From assembly GCA_017590115.1 (NCBI GenBank), contig JAGGNK010011114.1, positions 3,897,733 to 3,961,732 on the forward strand: a stretch of 64,000 nucleotides of DNA. The letters are read 5' to 3'. Below the pieces are notes generated by a model that saw nothing but the letters and a program-made list of their open reading frames with translations, ran no database searches and was not told where the DNA came from. Source of the DNA: Montifringilla adamsi (lineage: Eukaryota > Chordata > Aves > Passeriformes > Passeridae). The position numbers were made by a program, and so were the translations under genes. This document shows positions 51,701 through 64,000 of the stretch, piece by piece. Position 1 is the stretch's first letter. Each line of letters starts with the position of its first letter.

Positions 51701-54700
51701 AGGATGTCAAGGGACTCCAGAGAAAGTAACCTTGAATCTAGAATCTGGAAAATCAGGTTTGGGAGAAATTTGCTTTGGAACCCAAATATTCCTTTCTGGT
51801 TGTGGATGATGGAAAAGTACCCAATGAAACAGTCTAGGGACTATTTTCATAGTATCATCACCACATAATGTTATGCATGATAAGAAAGAAAAAAAAAAAA
51901 TCTATTTTCTGACCTTTCAGGTTCTAGCCCAGGACAAAAAAATCCAGGTATAGTTGTCATAATTGATATTGGAAAGTCCAGCAGACAGAATTCTGAATGA
52001 CTAATTGTTCTTATAGCTACATACTGACTTTCATGAGAGGAACCTAAATAAATAATAAAATATAGAAATCTCCAGTTAATATTGGTTTAGAAACCGAGTT
52101 TTCAGTTTTCTCTCATTCAGACTGGTTTTTAACTGAAAATTATTAATAGGAAAAATGAAAAGCATAATAGGATTATTATTTTTTTCCTGTAAGAAGCTGG
52201 GTGCTCTGAGCTGTATAACTTACTATCACAGTCCCTTTGTGCAAAATAGGATTAGTTGAAAAAGACAAAGTGCAGCCAATGTTCCAAATCTGTAGATTAT
52301 TTGCCACTAATTATCAATTTGGGAAGTTCCATTTTTGTCTTGGGCGAGTTCTGCTCTACCACACCCGGTATTTCCAAATCCTGCTGAATGATTTTAATGA
52401 ACATCTCTATTAATTCCTGGGAGAGCGATGTGACTGTGAGGAATTAAAAGTTTCTGTGTTAATAGGCAACAGTGTTGCTGTGATCTAAAATAATGAGAGT
52501 TTGTTACTGACTTACATGGCAGTGGGATAAGCCCAATGTCCATATTTTCTGTAGGTAGGCTCCAGCTTTGCAAACAGACTCTCCTTTCCTGCACCCCACT
52601 ACTGTCATGGTTAATTTCTTGTTAGAGAACCAGCATTTATTGGGACACAAGCTGTCCTGTTGTTCAAATAGATTGCTAAAAGTTTTTGCTGGTTTTAATT
52701 GTTTTGTTGAAGCATTTAAGGTCGAGATGTAGGTTGGTCCCTCAGGGCATGATCCAAAGTCAGCTGTATCCATAAGAAAAGGTCAAGTGAGTGAAACAGG
52801 TTTTGAATCAAAGGTTTCTACAGATTTTCCTGGAACAGATGGCCTCATTTAATGGGGAGAAGAAAGGGCACTGAGCCTAAAAGATAAGGCTGCTACCTCA
52901 GGGATGTGATCAAGTAAGCTGTGGTTGCCTTCCACATGGAAAAGGTAAAATGCAAGGTACAAAAGTTGGGTGCTGCAGTGTTTGTTGTTTTCTCTGGCAT
53001 GGATGGTCAACTCTGACTTTGGAATTAGTTACCTAAATGACCTACGGATCTAATAAGGTATCTAACAAAAATTGTCTGGCTTTGTGGGGTTTTTTCCCCC
53101 AGATAATTTCCCAAACTTCTGGATTTAAATTCAGGAGGAAACCGCCAGCCCCATCAAACAAACAGTACTTCCAAAACAAATAGGACTTTTCCATCTTTCA
53201 CTTTCCTAAACATAAATCAGGATGCAATATGATCTCCCTTTCATAAATACAAGTTCTGACTGATGATTTGCCTCTTTGAACAAGCTGCTTCATACTCCTG
53301 GTGCACTGCAGTCTAAGTTTTCAGATTGCCAGTTAATGAATGGCACAATAGCAAATAAAATAACAAATGCCATCTTAGTGGTTCCATTTATTGGATTCTT
53401 TCATTAATTCTCTATCTGAAGAAAACCATCCCACTCCAAGATTCCTAATAAGGGAACCTGTGAGCATTTTACAGCTTAATGACAATGATTCCCAATCTGC
53501 CTCTCCCCAAGAAACAGTGAGCTTTGAATTGGCAGTGTATTTTTTTCTACCATTTCTTCTGCAGCAATTTCTTCTCCCAACTCTTCTAAGTAAGGTTAAG
53601 AGGTCTATTTCACACTACAAGTGGGAAAAGTTGTTTCTTTGTTAACTCTGTAACAGGATTCAGTGTTTGTTGCTCTTACCCAGAGCCTTCCATCTGCTTC
53701 TGTTGAGGCCAATATCAGCATTCTCTGGTGGTATCAGTTACATCACACACAGCGCTGCCGTGACTGAAAACCCAGAGGCACAAAAAGGGCTCATTCTTCT
53801 CTGGTGTGGTATAAATCCTACTGACTTCGGGAACTTCTCTGCACTTCTCAGGATTGCGCCTGCAGTTTAGGAAGAAAAAAAAAATAAATCTTTAAAAGAT
53901 CATGTGAAACCCAGTTTACTGAAAGGCAATAGATTATTTTCTAGCAAAGCAACATTCATTGATCTAGCTGGAATTAACAGTTTTAATTTTGTCATCACTT
54001 TAAAAAAAAAAAAACACTTTGACTTTCAGAAAAAAAATACAAATATAATATTTTGCTACCTTCCAAACATTAACTTTGATTTACTTTTGGAAGATAACAT
54101 GGTTGGTATGTTTTCTCAGGATAGCCTCTATCTATTTCTGTGTGTTGGTTTTAAATGTATCTGAATTAAAAGAGGTTTTAATCTCTGTCTCTTCTGTGAA
54201 ATTAGATTGTACAAAACTAAATATGACTGCTCTTCATAGTTTGCTGTTCTAGCATAGCCATAAAATGTATCAATGTATGTGTATATATGAATAAATATTT
54301 GATGACAGACACTTTAGATTATATATTTAAGCAGCCATGTCAAAACTTCAGAGGTAGATGGCTTCAAAAGCAGTGGTATAGTCATAATACTTGCAAATTA
54401 TTTTACAAAATCAAACCATGCCCTCAGCACAGATCTTATATCCTTACCAGTAGTCTGAAACCCACCTTTTCTTTAAAGACCCCTGCTAAGGTTTCTTTTG
54501 CCATTGCTTCTTTAACCAGGACATATTTGAATAATGACAACTGCCCGTGGCTCAGTCTTCAGCACTCATCTCCCAGCAGAGCCACCCTGGAGCTGAGTGC
54601 CAGGGGCTCTGAGCTCCTGTGGCTCTGGAGCCACTCCTGGGACATGAACATTGCACAGCCAGTGTCCATGCTTCCCCCTGGGACTGCCTCACTCCCCAAA

Positions 54701-56600
54701 ATTAGTTTTCTCCACCTAATACATCTCCCATACACGTCCCACTGCATTTCCTTTTTGCCTGTTTGTAACGGTACTGTGGGAATATCCATGGAATAAAAAG
54801 CTTACTCTACTGATTTGCAGTCCCAAGGGGAATTTACATTAGACGTGAAGTTGTTATTATTTACTGAAAAGTGGTGTTCTCTTCTTTTCATTATTATTAC
54901 GATTCTATTCCTATGATACTATGATGTTTCATGTAAATTTTCATGTGCTGGCATGCCTACAAGTTAATAGTGTAATAGAATGCTCAGCTCTCAGCATTAG
55001 AGTGTTTTTAAGGTGAATTGCATCACATATGCCATCTCTTTGCAGAAAGAATATGGGGTTTGGCAAAACTACCTGCTGAGCAACATAATGAGATTTTTGT
55101 ACAAAGTACAAGTTATTGATTATTATTGTATTTTATTTTTCTATGATTTCCTAAGAGGCATTATCAGGTCTTACAGATGGGGTAAGCCTGTTTATTAAGA
55201 TATTTATTAGCAAATAAAAGTTACAGTACTGGTGGTTATTTTTGAGTTAATGGTGTTTGTTTGGACTTAAGTTACTAATATGATCCACAGTGAAGCCATA
55301 CATGATCATGCAAAAAAATCCCAGCTGCTTAACACAGGGTGGTGTACTAATAAAGATGGACTGGCAATACGCTCCAACACTTGAGATGCTTCAGGGTGGT
55401 GTTTTCTTCAGCTAAAAAATGCTCTTCTGTGCTTACCACTGAGCATTTATGCTCAAAAAACATACACAGCTCACAGCATCAGGGAAAAAAAAAAAAAAAA
55501 CAAAACTGTGCACATTAAAAGCTGCAAAGAGCTGTGCTCTCTCCTTCACGGGAAACACTGTGAATCTGAATTTTAAATGGCTTTTAATGAGCCATTAAGA
55601 TTCTTCAGTACCGTTCGCCCTCCTCATGGTGATTCACTGAGCCATGCAGCTCCTCTAGTATTTGTGAAAGCTTTCACTGACAAAAGCAGTTTTAAAACTG
55701 ATCATATTATGTAAATAATGCCAGGGCAATGCACGACGATTCACAGAGAAGTGAATGCCACATACAATAACCAGACCCTACCTCAAAAAGCTTAAAGTTA
55801 TAATGAGCCTTCCATTGCATAAAATCACACGCATGCAATGCAAGACTGAACAGAAGTAGCTGTAAAGTAATAGGAAATGAGTGTCAGATGCCCACAGTCC
55901 ATTACATCCTCTTTATTTTACATGGGAAGAGCTTTCTCACCAAGGACTGTCAGGTTTAACACAGTCTACATAATGAAGAATGAGTATTTCATTTTAGATC
56001 TGGTTACAGAAATGCCTTTGCCGTTCCGTGTTCTCCACTGAATTCGGAACGACTGCTCAGGTACGGACTGATTTCAAACACAAACACCCTTCTCTACCAC
56101 ATAAACCTCACAATTTGATTGCAGTCGAGGAAGTGCTTCATCACAGAGTTTCACTGAGGGATTAACGCTACCTGCCTGTTCCTTTAGCGGCTCAGAATGC
56201 CACTACAGGGGAATCTCATCTTTTATTCGGAACCTTCCTGATACAGGAAATACAGCAGACATGGAACCAATCTGACGGGACTATGCTACGCAGCAAAAAA
56301 AATTTAAAAATTAAAAAAAAAAAAAAACCAAAACCGAAGTGTATTTCCACCCTCTGTGCCTGGCCAGGCTGCCCTCCTCCCAAAGCCCTGCTGCTGCCAC
56401 TGCCCCAGTGACGCATTTGAGCTTTTCCAGACTCTACCAAAGCGCCCGCTTCGGAACGGGCAGTGCTGTCCACACCTGGGCTGGCTTTCCTTCTGTGTTC
56501 ATCGCAGTCCTCAAGAGGATTCATCCAGGCACTCTTGAGAGAGGCAGCCCTTGCAAACCAGCAATTCCCGAGGCGCTGGACACGGACAAGGAACGGGACA
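48761..56600. other. Intergenic DNA between EPHA6 and ARL6
   Basis: This is AT-rich intergenic DNA with no recognised gene. Open frames such as 50072-50410 and 54287-54796 show no familiar domain and no splice or promoter context. Homopolymer runs occur near 51887, 54002, 55484 and 56310. A block near 55550-55700 has paired homeodomain-type words and could be regulatory, but this is not supported further. Confidence 0.7.
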
Positions 56601-56755
56601 CCCCCAACCCTACCCCGACCCCCTCAGCAGCACAGCGCCGGGGGCGTGGCCTCAGACGGGCCCCGCCCCAACGCCCTCCCTCCATTGGCCGGAAGAGGCG
56701 GAGCGGGTGGGGCGGAGGGACGCGATTGGTGAGGCGGGGAGAGGGCGGGGCTTCG

Positions 56756-56769
56756 GTTTCCTCGGCAAC
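56756..56769 (+). promoter_or_regulatory. ARL6: RFX X-box-like site in ARL6 promoter
   Basis: GTTTCC, a 2-base spacer, then GGCAAC. The palindromic X-box bound by RFX factors is GTNRCC, 0-3 bases, RGYAAC. The right half is a perfect match and the left half has one mismatch (T for R). RFX factors are known regulators of ciliary and BBS genes, so the site is in the right place for a cilia gene promoter. Confidence 0.7.
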
Positions 56770-56813
56770 GGCGGCGGCGGCGCGCGGGCCCGGCCGGCGC
56801 CTCCCGGGCCCAG
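56770..56813 (+). other. ARL6: Putative ARL6 non-coding exon 1 end and donor
   Basis: Just downstream of the promoter motifs, CAG followed by GTCGGT at 56814 is a possible 5' splice donor, although GTCGGT is a weak match. The transcription start is unknown; the region 56770-56800 is the natural place after the X-box. Other donors in the island cannot be excluded. This is an inference made because the coding exon at 59491 is preceded by candidate acceptors. Confidence 0.3.
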
Positions 56814-57130
56814 GTCGGTGCTGCGGCCGCGGGGACGCGCCCGGGGAGGGGGGACCAGGGGCCGGCCTGCCCTGGGGAGCCTGTGCCGGCCTTCCCGGGG
56901 GATTCTGTGCCGGCCTTCCTGCGGGATCCTGTGCCGCTCTGGGAGAGGAGACCCTGTCCTGGCCTGGGAGAAGGGACGCGGGGCCGCTGCCGGGCGGCTT
57001 GAGGCCTTGTGGTGCTGACGGGAGGGAGGGCAGGCCGGCCTGGGGGCTGCGATTCCCCGCAGCCAGGCCTTGTCCCGAATGAGGCCCTTGCACCCAGTGT
57101 GCCGGAGGCCGAGCCACGCTCAGAGCCGAG

Positions 57131-59458
57131 GTGTTTGATTTGTTTCTGGTTCTGCCCAGAAGGAGCGGCAAATCCGCCGAGCCAGCACGGCCACTGCCAA
57201 AGCTTTTCACTATTTATCTATTTATGCATTTTAGCAAACAAAGGCATTCATGTTCACTGACTGCTAGGCACCTAGTTCTCTTATCAATTAGCATCCTGTC
57301 TTCTGTTGGCTAATGATTCTTTTCTAATTAGCTTCCCATGCTAATTAGTCCACATGCCCAGTCTTTCCCTACTTGTGGATCTTAGACCACTGGAATATAT
57401 CCAGCCCTAAACCTAAACAAGGCAGTTCTACCGAAAAAACTAATTTGTCTTTCTAACACCTGGACATCACTTAGAGCTTGTTTGTTGGCTGCTATCTATT
57501 TCACGGATTAAATCTCCTTTGTTGTTGATTAGGCTTGAAAATAGACAAAGATCAGACATGAAAGAACATCCTTTCTTAAGAAAAAAGCTTAGAGAGTTTG
57601 CTCTTAAGCTCCTGGACCAGACTCTGCCTTAAATAATTTTCTGAGATGTCTGATGTATGCTGTATAGCACTGTAATATATATAATACATATTATATATAT
57701 TATATATATCTATCATAATATAATTTTTATATATATAAAATATATGGGCAAAATATCAGCTGGCAAAAAAGAGGGGGTAAAAAGGCACCTGCGTTAGCTG
57801 TAACTGCTGTAACTCTTCACAGATGAGAAAAAACATGAAAATAGGGGCAGGGCAAGAAGTCAAGGGTACATTTCTTCCCCACTGTGTTCTTAAGTCATGA
57901 CTGTGCCAGCTGGTAGGAAATTTTCTAGAAAGACATGTCTCTAATTAAAATGTTGCTAGAAACTGTTGTGTATTTAGGGTTTTGGATTTAAAAGTGAAGC
58001 TTATATTTCCTCCTGTTTCCTTTTAGGAGTGCCTACAATGTATTTTTTTGACCCTCTATTTTTTTGATCATCTAGAATAGATAGATGAAGCTCTTGATTG
58101 GATAAGAAAGTAATGTGTCTTGGAGCAGGGTTTTGTCAGGTTAATTTGATAATAAACAGCTTTAATCTGCTCTCTGATTTGTATATATGGATTAGAAAAG
58201 GAGTGGGGCATAAAACAAAGGGAGTTAGAATGAGAGACTTGCTGTAGTTAATGTTGGGGTTTTTAACCTGGTAATAATTCTGTGTAGCTATAATGTCGAT
58301 CATGACCAGTCCTGAATCAAAGTACACCAGAGAAAGCTCTAAGAAAAATCTGTATTTAAAAAGGAAAAATCATCCTTTAGCCAGAATGATTACTTGTGTG
58401 ACTTCATTAAATGCAAAGTTTTGAAATTATTAAAAAGCATTTAACCATCATTTTGTAATCAGTTAAGTGAAAAAATGTGGTCAAAAAATTGTTATTGATG
58501 GGGTTTTTTTACCTTTTTCCCCCTCCTGCTGTGATTTCCTCAGCTTGCAACCTGAGTTATCCAGTGCTGTGTGCTTTTAATTTATTAAGGAAAAAAAACA
58601 GCTTTCACCAGTCCAGAAATCCTCTGACGTTAATTAAATACTTTATTATTCAAGGCATCTCAAAGGTTTCAGTTGTCTGATTGCTGAAATTATTTCTAGT
58701 GGAATTCATTCAGGGCAGACAAGGGTTATCCTCTTTGCAGAGTGCATTTAGCCAGGTAATGCAGGGCAACATGTGATGTAAGCTCCTTTGAATGTGCCAC
58801 TGCCAGGTATCTTCAGCCAGAGTCTGGGCAGCAGCAGAGGTTTGGCATCTCCCTGACGTGTGGGTGAATGTTTTGGTGTCTGTTAGATCTATTTTAATCA
58901 GTTTCTATTTGTGGTGAACAAAGAGTTCCTAATTTGTACATGTCAGTATTGGCAAAATATTGGCAAATTAGAGTTTGGATTGAATCAACAGAGAGTGCTT
59001 TATTTAATGCAGGGCTCAGTAAATTATGTAGCAGGTGCTGAAGAAGGGAAATACTGTTTTGTTTTCAGAATGGTGTACTGCTGACAATTTGAGGTAAAGA
59101 TGATGAGCCTCCTTTTGATTTTGCTCAGTTTGGTGGGAGCCCTGGTGGCATTGCACCGTGCCCCTGCTCGGACTGCTCCGAACAATGGCAGCGTTTTGTC
59201 CCAGTGAATCAAGGGCGCTGTGTGATACAGACAGGGCTATAAACAGCCAGTCTACTTTGGTATCGAGGCCTCCTGGCTGTAATCAGCTTACCCTCCGTGT
59301 GCTTATGGGCAGAGCCAGCCCCCAGGACAGTGTTTGTGTAGGGTCTGCTCACACCATCGCTCCCTCCCAGGTGCGAGGCTGCTCGGCCCCATGCCCGCCC
59401 TCGGTGCCAGCGCTGCCCTGCATGTAGCACTTTTCCAACAGCTCTGATTCCCTGAACA
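57131..59458 (+). other. ARL6: ARL6 5' intron, no coding sequence seen
   Basis: This is AT-rich sequence between the CpG island and the first coding exon, holding an AT-rich low-complexity tract (57673-57746). It becomes GC-richer from about 59140. Candidate acceptors before the start codon are AG at 59440-59441, 59458-59459 and 59461-59462. Confidence 0.6.
57673..57746. repeat. AT-rich low-complexity tract
   Basis: A run of imperfect (TA)n with short interruptions lies in the ARL6 5' intron. Confidence 0.9.
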
Positions 59459-59490
59459 GCAGGTGATCCCCGTGACTCCCAGCCACAGCC

Positions 59491-59613
59491 ATGGGATTGT
59501 TTGACAAGCTGGCAGGATGGCTTGGGCTGAAGAAAAAGGAGGTTCACGTCTTGTGCCTTGGCTTGGATAACAGCGGCAAAACTACGATCATCAATAAACT
59601 TAAACCTTCAAAT
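59491..59613 (+). CDS. ARL6: ARL6 first coding exon: N-terminal helix and P-loop
   Basis: This exon encodes residues 1-41, starting [20 protein letters not shown] and ending NKLKPSN. ARL6 is an Arf-like small GTPase at the base of the cilium that, when GTP-bound, recruits the BBSome coat to membranes. Human ARL6 mutations cause Bardet-Biedl syndrome type 3. The amphipathic N-terminal helix occupies residues 2-14. The nucleotide-binding G1 motif GLDNSGKT spans residues 24-31, with Lys30 and Thr31 contacting phosphate and Mg2+. The start context gccATGg is strong and the start matches the family. The donor GTAAGT is at 59614 (phase 0). Upstream bases to about 59460 are probably 5' UTR of the same exon. 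No later exon beyond residue 85 is in the window. Confidence 0.96.
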
Positions 59614-61366
59614 GTAAGTAGCTTGCGTGGTTCACTGCTGGGTGTTTGTTTGATCTGGGTTTGTATGCTGTTACAAAGGATGTGCCCATGGAAAAGATGT
59701 GCAGAGCTTGTGATTTAGCGCAGTGGAACAAATATAGTTTAAGATTTTCCACCTAACTAAAACTAAGGGTAAACATTCACATGCACATTATTTTCCAAAA
59801 AAACCCCACTGTTAGTGTGGCACACTTTTGTTAAGGTCACCCGACAAGGAAGGGTTTATGATGGCTGAAATCAGGATCTGAAACAGTCACTTAAATCACT
59901 TAAATAATTGTCACAGGATTGCAGTTACAAGTGAAGTTGAACATTTAGGATTAATACAATTGTACAATAAGTTATCATGTTTATTTTAATCTCTTCCTGA
60001 AAAATAGTAAGTGCATAAGAGATAACAAAATAAGAAGTAAAAAGAAGATACACGTTTAAGGGTGACTTCACAATTTTTAAAGCGGAATAATTTTCAAAAT
60101 GAGTACCATTAATACTTGCAGTTCATTCATCCAGTGAAAAGTATTTGAGGCCACTAGGAGTGCCTAATCTGAAAGTAGGATTCTTGTTTATAGATATGTT
60201 TATGGACTAGAAATAGATTAATTTTGATAGGCGTACTCAAGGCCAAACGTTGTGTGTCTTGGTTATTTGCATCTGGGAAACTGACTTTTGCTGTTTATAT
60301 CAGGACACGGCTTTTTTTTTTATTATTATTATGAATGTTCATTAAATTTTACCTGATGAGTCCACTGGACATTGTTTTAAAAGTGTGACATAGTGGCATT
60401 TCCATTCCTGGCAATTATTCTTCCACTGAAAACTGAGTAGATTTATGAACAAAGACTATAAACTCCTTGCTATCTGCTGCCAGTTGTTTGGGAGAAAGGC
60501 TACAATGTGTACCAGGCAAATTGTACTTTATGTAATTACTGAGACCTTTTTTGTAGAGGGTTTTTATGTCGTGCCTTAAGCAGTAAAGGATTCCTAACTA
60601 CAGTTGAACTCAGACTTGAAGATTTATCACAATAATGGCCATTAGAGAAGCTCTCAGTGGAATTACATGAGTAGAATAAATACAATTTGTTTGTAATGAG
60701 AATATATAGGAGGATAACTTTGCATCCAACTTGCATAAGTCTACCCTTGCAAGATATGCCAAATAGTCTAGCATGCAACAAATGTCACTAGATCAAAGTT
60801 AATAAAACTGTTTCTTTTTAGTAAGTTCAATGGACAGGTGATTTTGAGCTCTGGGTCAACTCAGTCTTCTTAAGAACTGCTGCTTTGCCCAGGAGGCAAA
60901 TATGAGGGCCTGGCAAATCCAAACGTGTTTCCATCTGCAGTTGGTTCTGCTGGACCTGCCTATGGATGGTGTTTGGAATAAGGGGCTCTAGGAGTCTGTG
61001 CAAGGATTGCAAATCACTTTCTCAGACAGCTCTGTGACCTTTCTTCCTGCTCAATATCGATGCTTTGTAGAGGAGCTGTTCTTTTCCACCAACTTAGCTG
61101 ATAGGTTCCTTGACCAGCTCAGTAGTAAATCTATCAGACAGATCTCTTAATAATGCTCTGTGTTTTGGCAATTCCAGTAGTGTTTACTCTCTTCCCCAGA
61201 AAATACAAACCCCTTGATTCTGAATTACTTTACTTTTCTGGGAACCTTTTTAATATTTCACAGTTTGGGGCAATAATAGATCTGTAGTTTATTCATGTTT
61301 TAAATATATTTCAGTATTTGCATTTTCTAATTTGATTGTAAAACCTGTGCTTTCTTTCCTTCAAAG
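59614..61366 (+). other. ARL6: ARL6 intron, 1.75 kb
   Basis: Phase-0 intron with donor GTAAGT and acceptor AAAG ending at 61366, preceded by a pyrimidine run. No gene or named repeat was recognised inside. Confidence 0.9.
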
Positions 61367-61428
61367 GCTCAAACTCAGGACATTGTTCCAACAATAGGAT
61401 TCAGTATAGAGAAATTCAAAACTTCAAG
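61367..61428 (+). CDS. ARL6: ARL6 second coding exon: switch I
   Basis: This exon encodes AQTQDIVPTIGFSIEKFKTS (residues 42-61) plus two bases of Ser62. The G2 threonine Thr50, in PTIGF, coordinates Mg2+ and is part of switch I. The exon is 62 bp; the following intron is phase 2. The donor GTAGTA at 61429 is weaker than consensus. Joining to the next exon restores [12 protein letters not shown], as expected for ARL6. Confidence 0.94.

Positions 61429-64000
<2,572 letters not shown>

Larger units (their letters stand above)
56600..57130 (+). promoter_or_regulatory. ARL6: ARL6 CpG-island promoter
   Basis: A sharp switch from AT-rich DNA to GC-rich, CpG-dense sequence marks a CpG-island promoter. 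Within it are inverted CCAAT boxes (attgg at 56684-56688 and 56725-56729), an ETS-type ccggaag at 56689-56695, GC boxes (56661-56669, 56743-56751) and an RFX-type X-box at 56756-56769. No TATA box is seen. The island lies about 2.4 kb upstream of the first ARL6 coding exon on the same strand, so the first exon is probably non-coding. Long open frames on both strands across the island follow from high GC content and are not taken as genes. Confidence 0.85.

Noticed and set aside
54287..54796. A 169-codon plus-strand frame in intergenic DNA.
   Set aside because: No familiar motif, no splice or promoter signals, and a second frame is open on the other strand in part of it.
56339..57210. Long overlapping frames on both strands (247 codons plus strand, 229 codons minus strand) rich in Pro, Arg, Gly and Ala.
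   Set aside because: They lie in a CpG island where stop codons are rare, are open on both strands at once, and show low-complexity composition without any domain.
59158..59427. Open frames just upstream of the ARL6 start codon considered as an alternative N-terminus.
   Set aside because: ARL6 starts at MGLFDKL in the family with a strong start context at 59491; the upstream frames show no homology and are not continuous with it.

Overview
The window is vertebrate nuclear DNA, most likely from a bird and probably a songbird. The evidence is large introns with GT-AG splice sites around short conserved exons, several CR1 LINE fragments with the typical avian 3' end, and an LTR-like segment that resembles a common passerine endogenous-retrovirus LTR. 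I see no bacterial genes, CRISPR arrays or operons. Nearly all open reading frames of 60-160 codons here are chance frames in non-coding DNA.

Two protein-coding genes are present, both partial and both on the + strand. EPHA6 (ephrin type-A receptor 6) contributes its last five coding exons: 4455-4664, 34242-34391, 39545-39738, 42282-42431 and 45399-45513. They join in one open frame of 819 bases (272 codons plus stop) covering the kinase catalytic loop, activation loop and C-lobe, then the SAM domain and the C-terminus. ARL6 (BBS3, a ciliary Arf-like GTPase) begins at a CpG-island promoter near 56.6-57.1 kb. Its first three coding exons are 59491-59613, 61367-61428 and 63204-63272, encoding residues 1-84 and part of codon 85. 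The rest lies beyond the window. As I recall it, EPHA6 also lies just upstream of ARL6 on the same strand in human.

Layout: 1-4454 EPHA6 intron; 4455-45513 EPHA6 exons and introns, including a 29.6-kb intron that splits the activation loop; 45514 to about 56600 EPHA6 3' UTR and intergenic DNA; about 56600-57130 ARL6 promoter and CpG island; then ARL6 5' UTR, coding exons and introns to the end. Non-coding DNA holds three recognisable CR1 fragments, two much older CR1/L3-like relics (about 26.3-27.1 kb and 42.9-44.4 kb), two MIR-like SINE relics, one probable LTR, two local tandem duplications, several inverted repeats and simple repeats.

The two genes are neighbours but not one pathway: EPHA6 is a neuronal guidance receptor and ARL6 recruits the BBSome for ciliary membrane traffic. 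I found no undescribed gene system. The most useful leads are a near-consensus RFX X-box in the ARL6 promoter, a (TTTTG)n microsatellite acting as the polypyrimidine tract of an EPHA6 SAM exon, a 31-bp palindrome at 35993-36023, and an apparently exact 157-bp tandem duplication at 19 kb.
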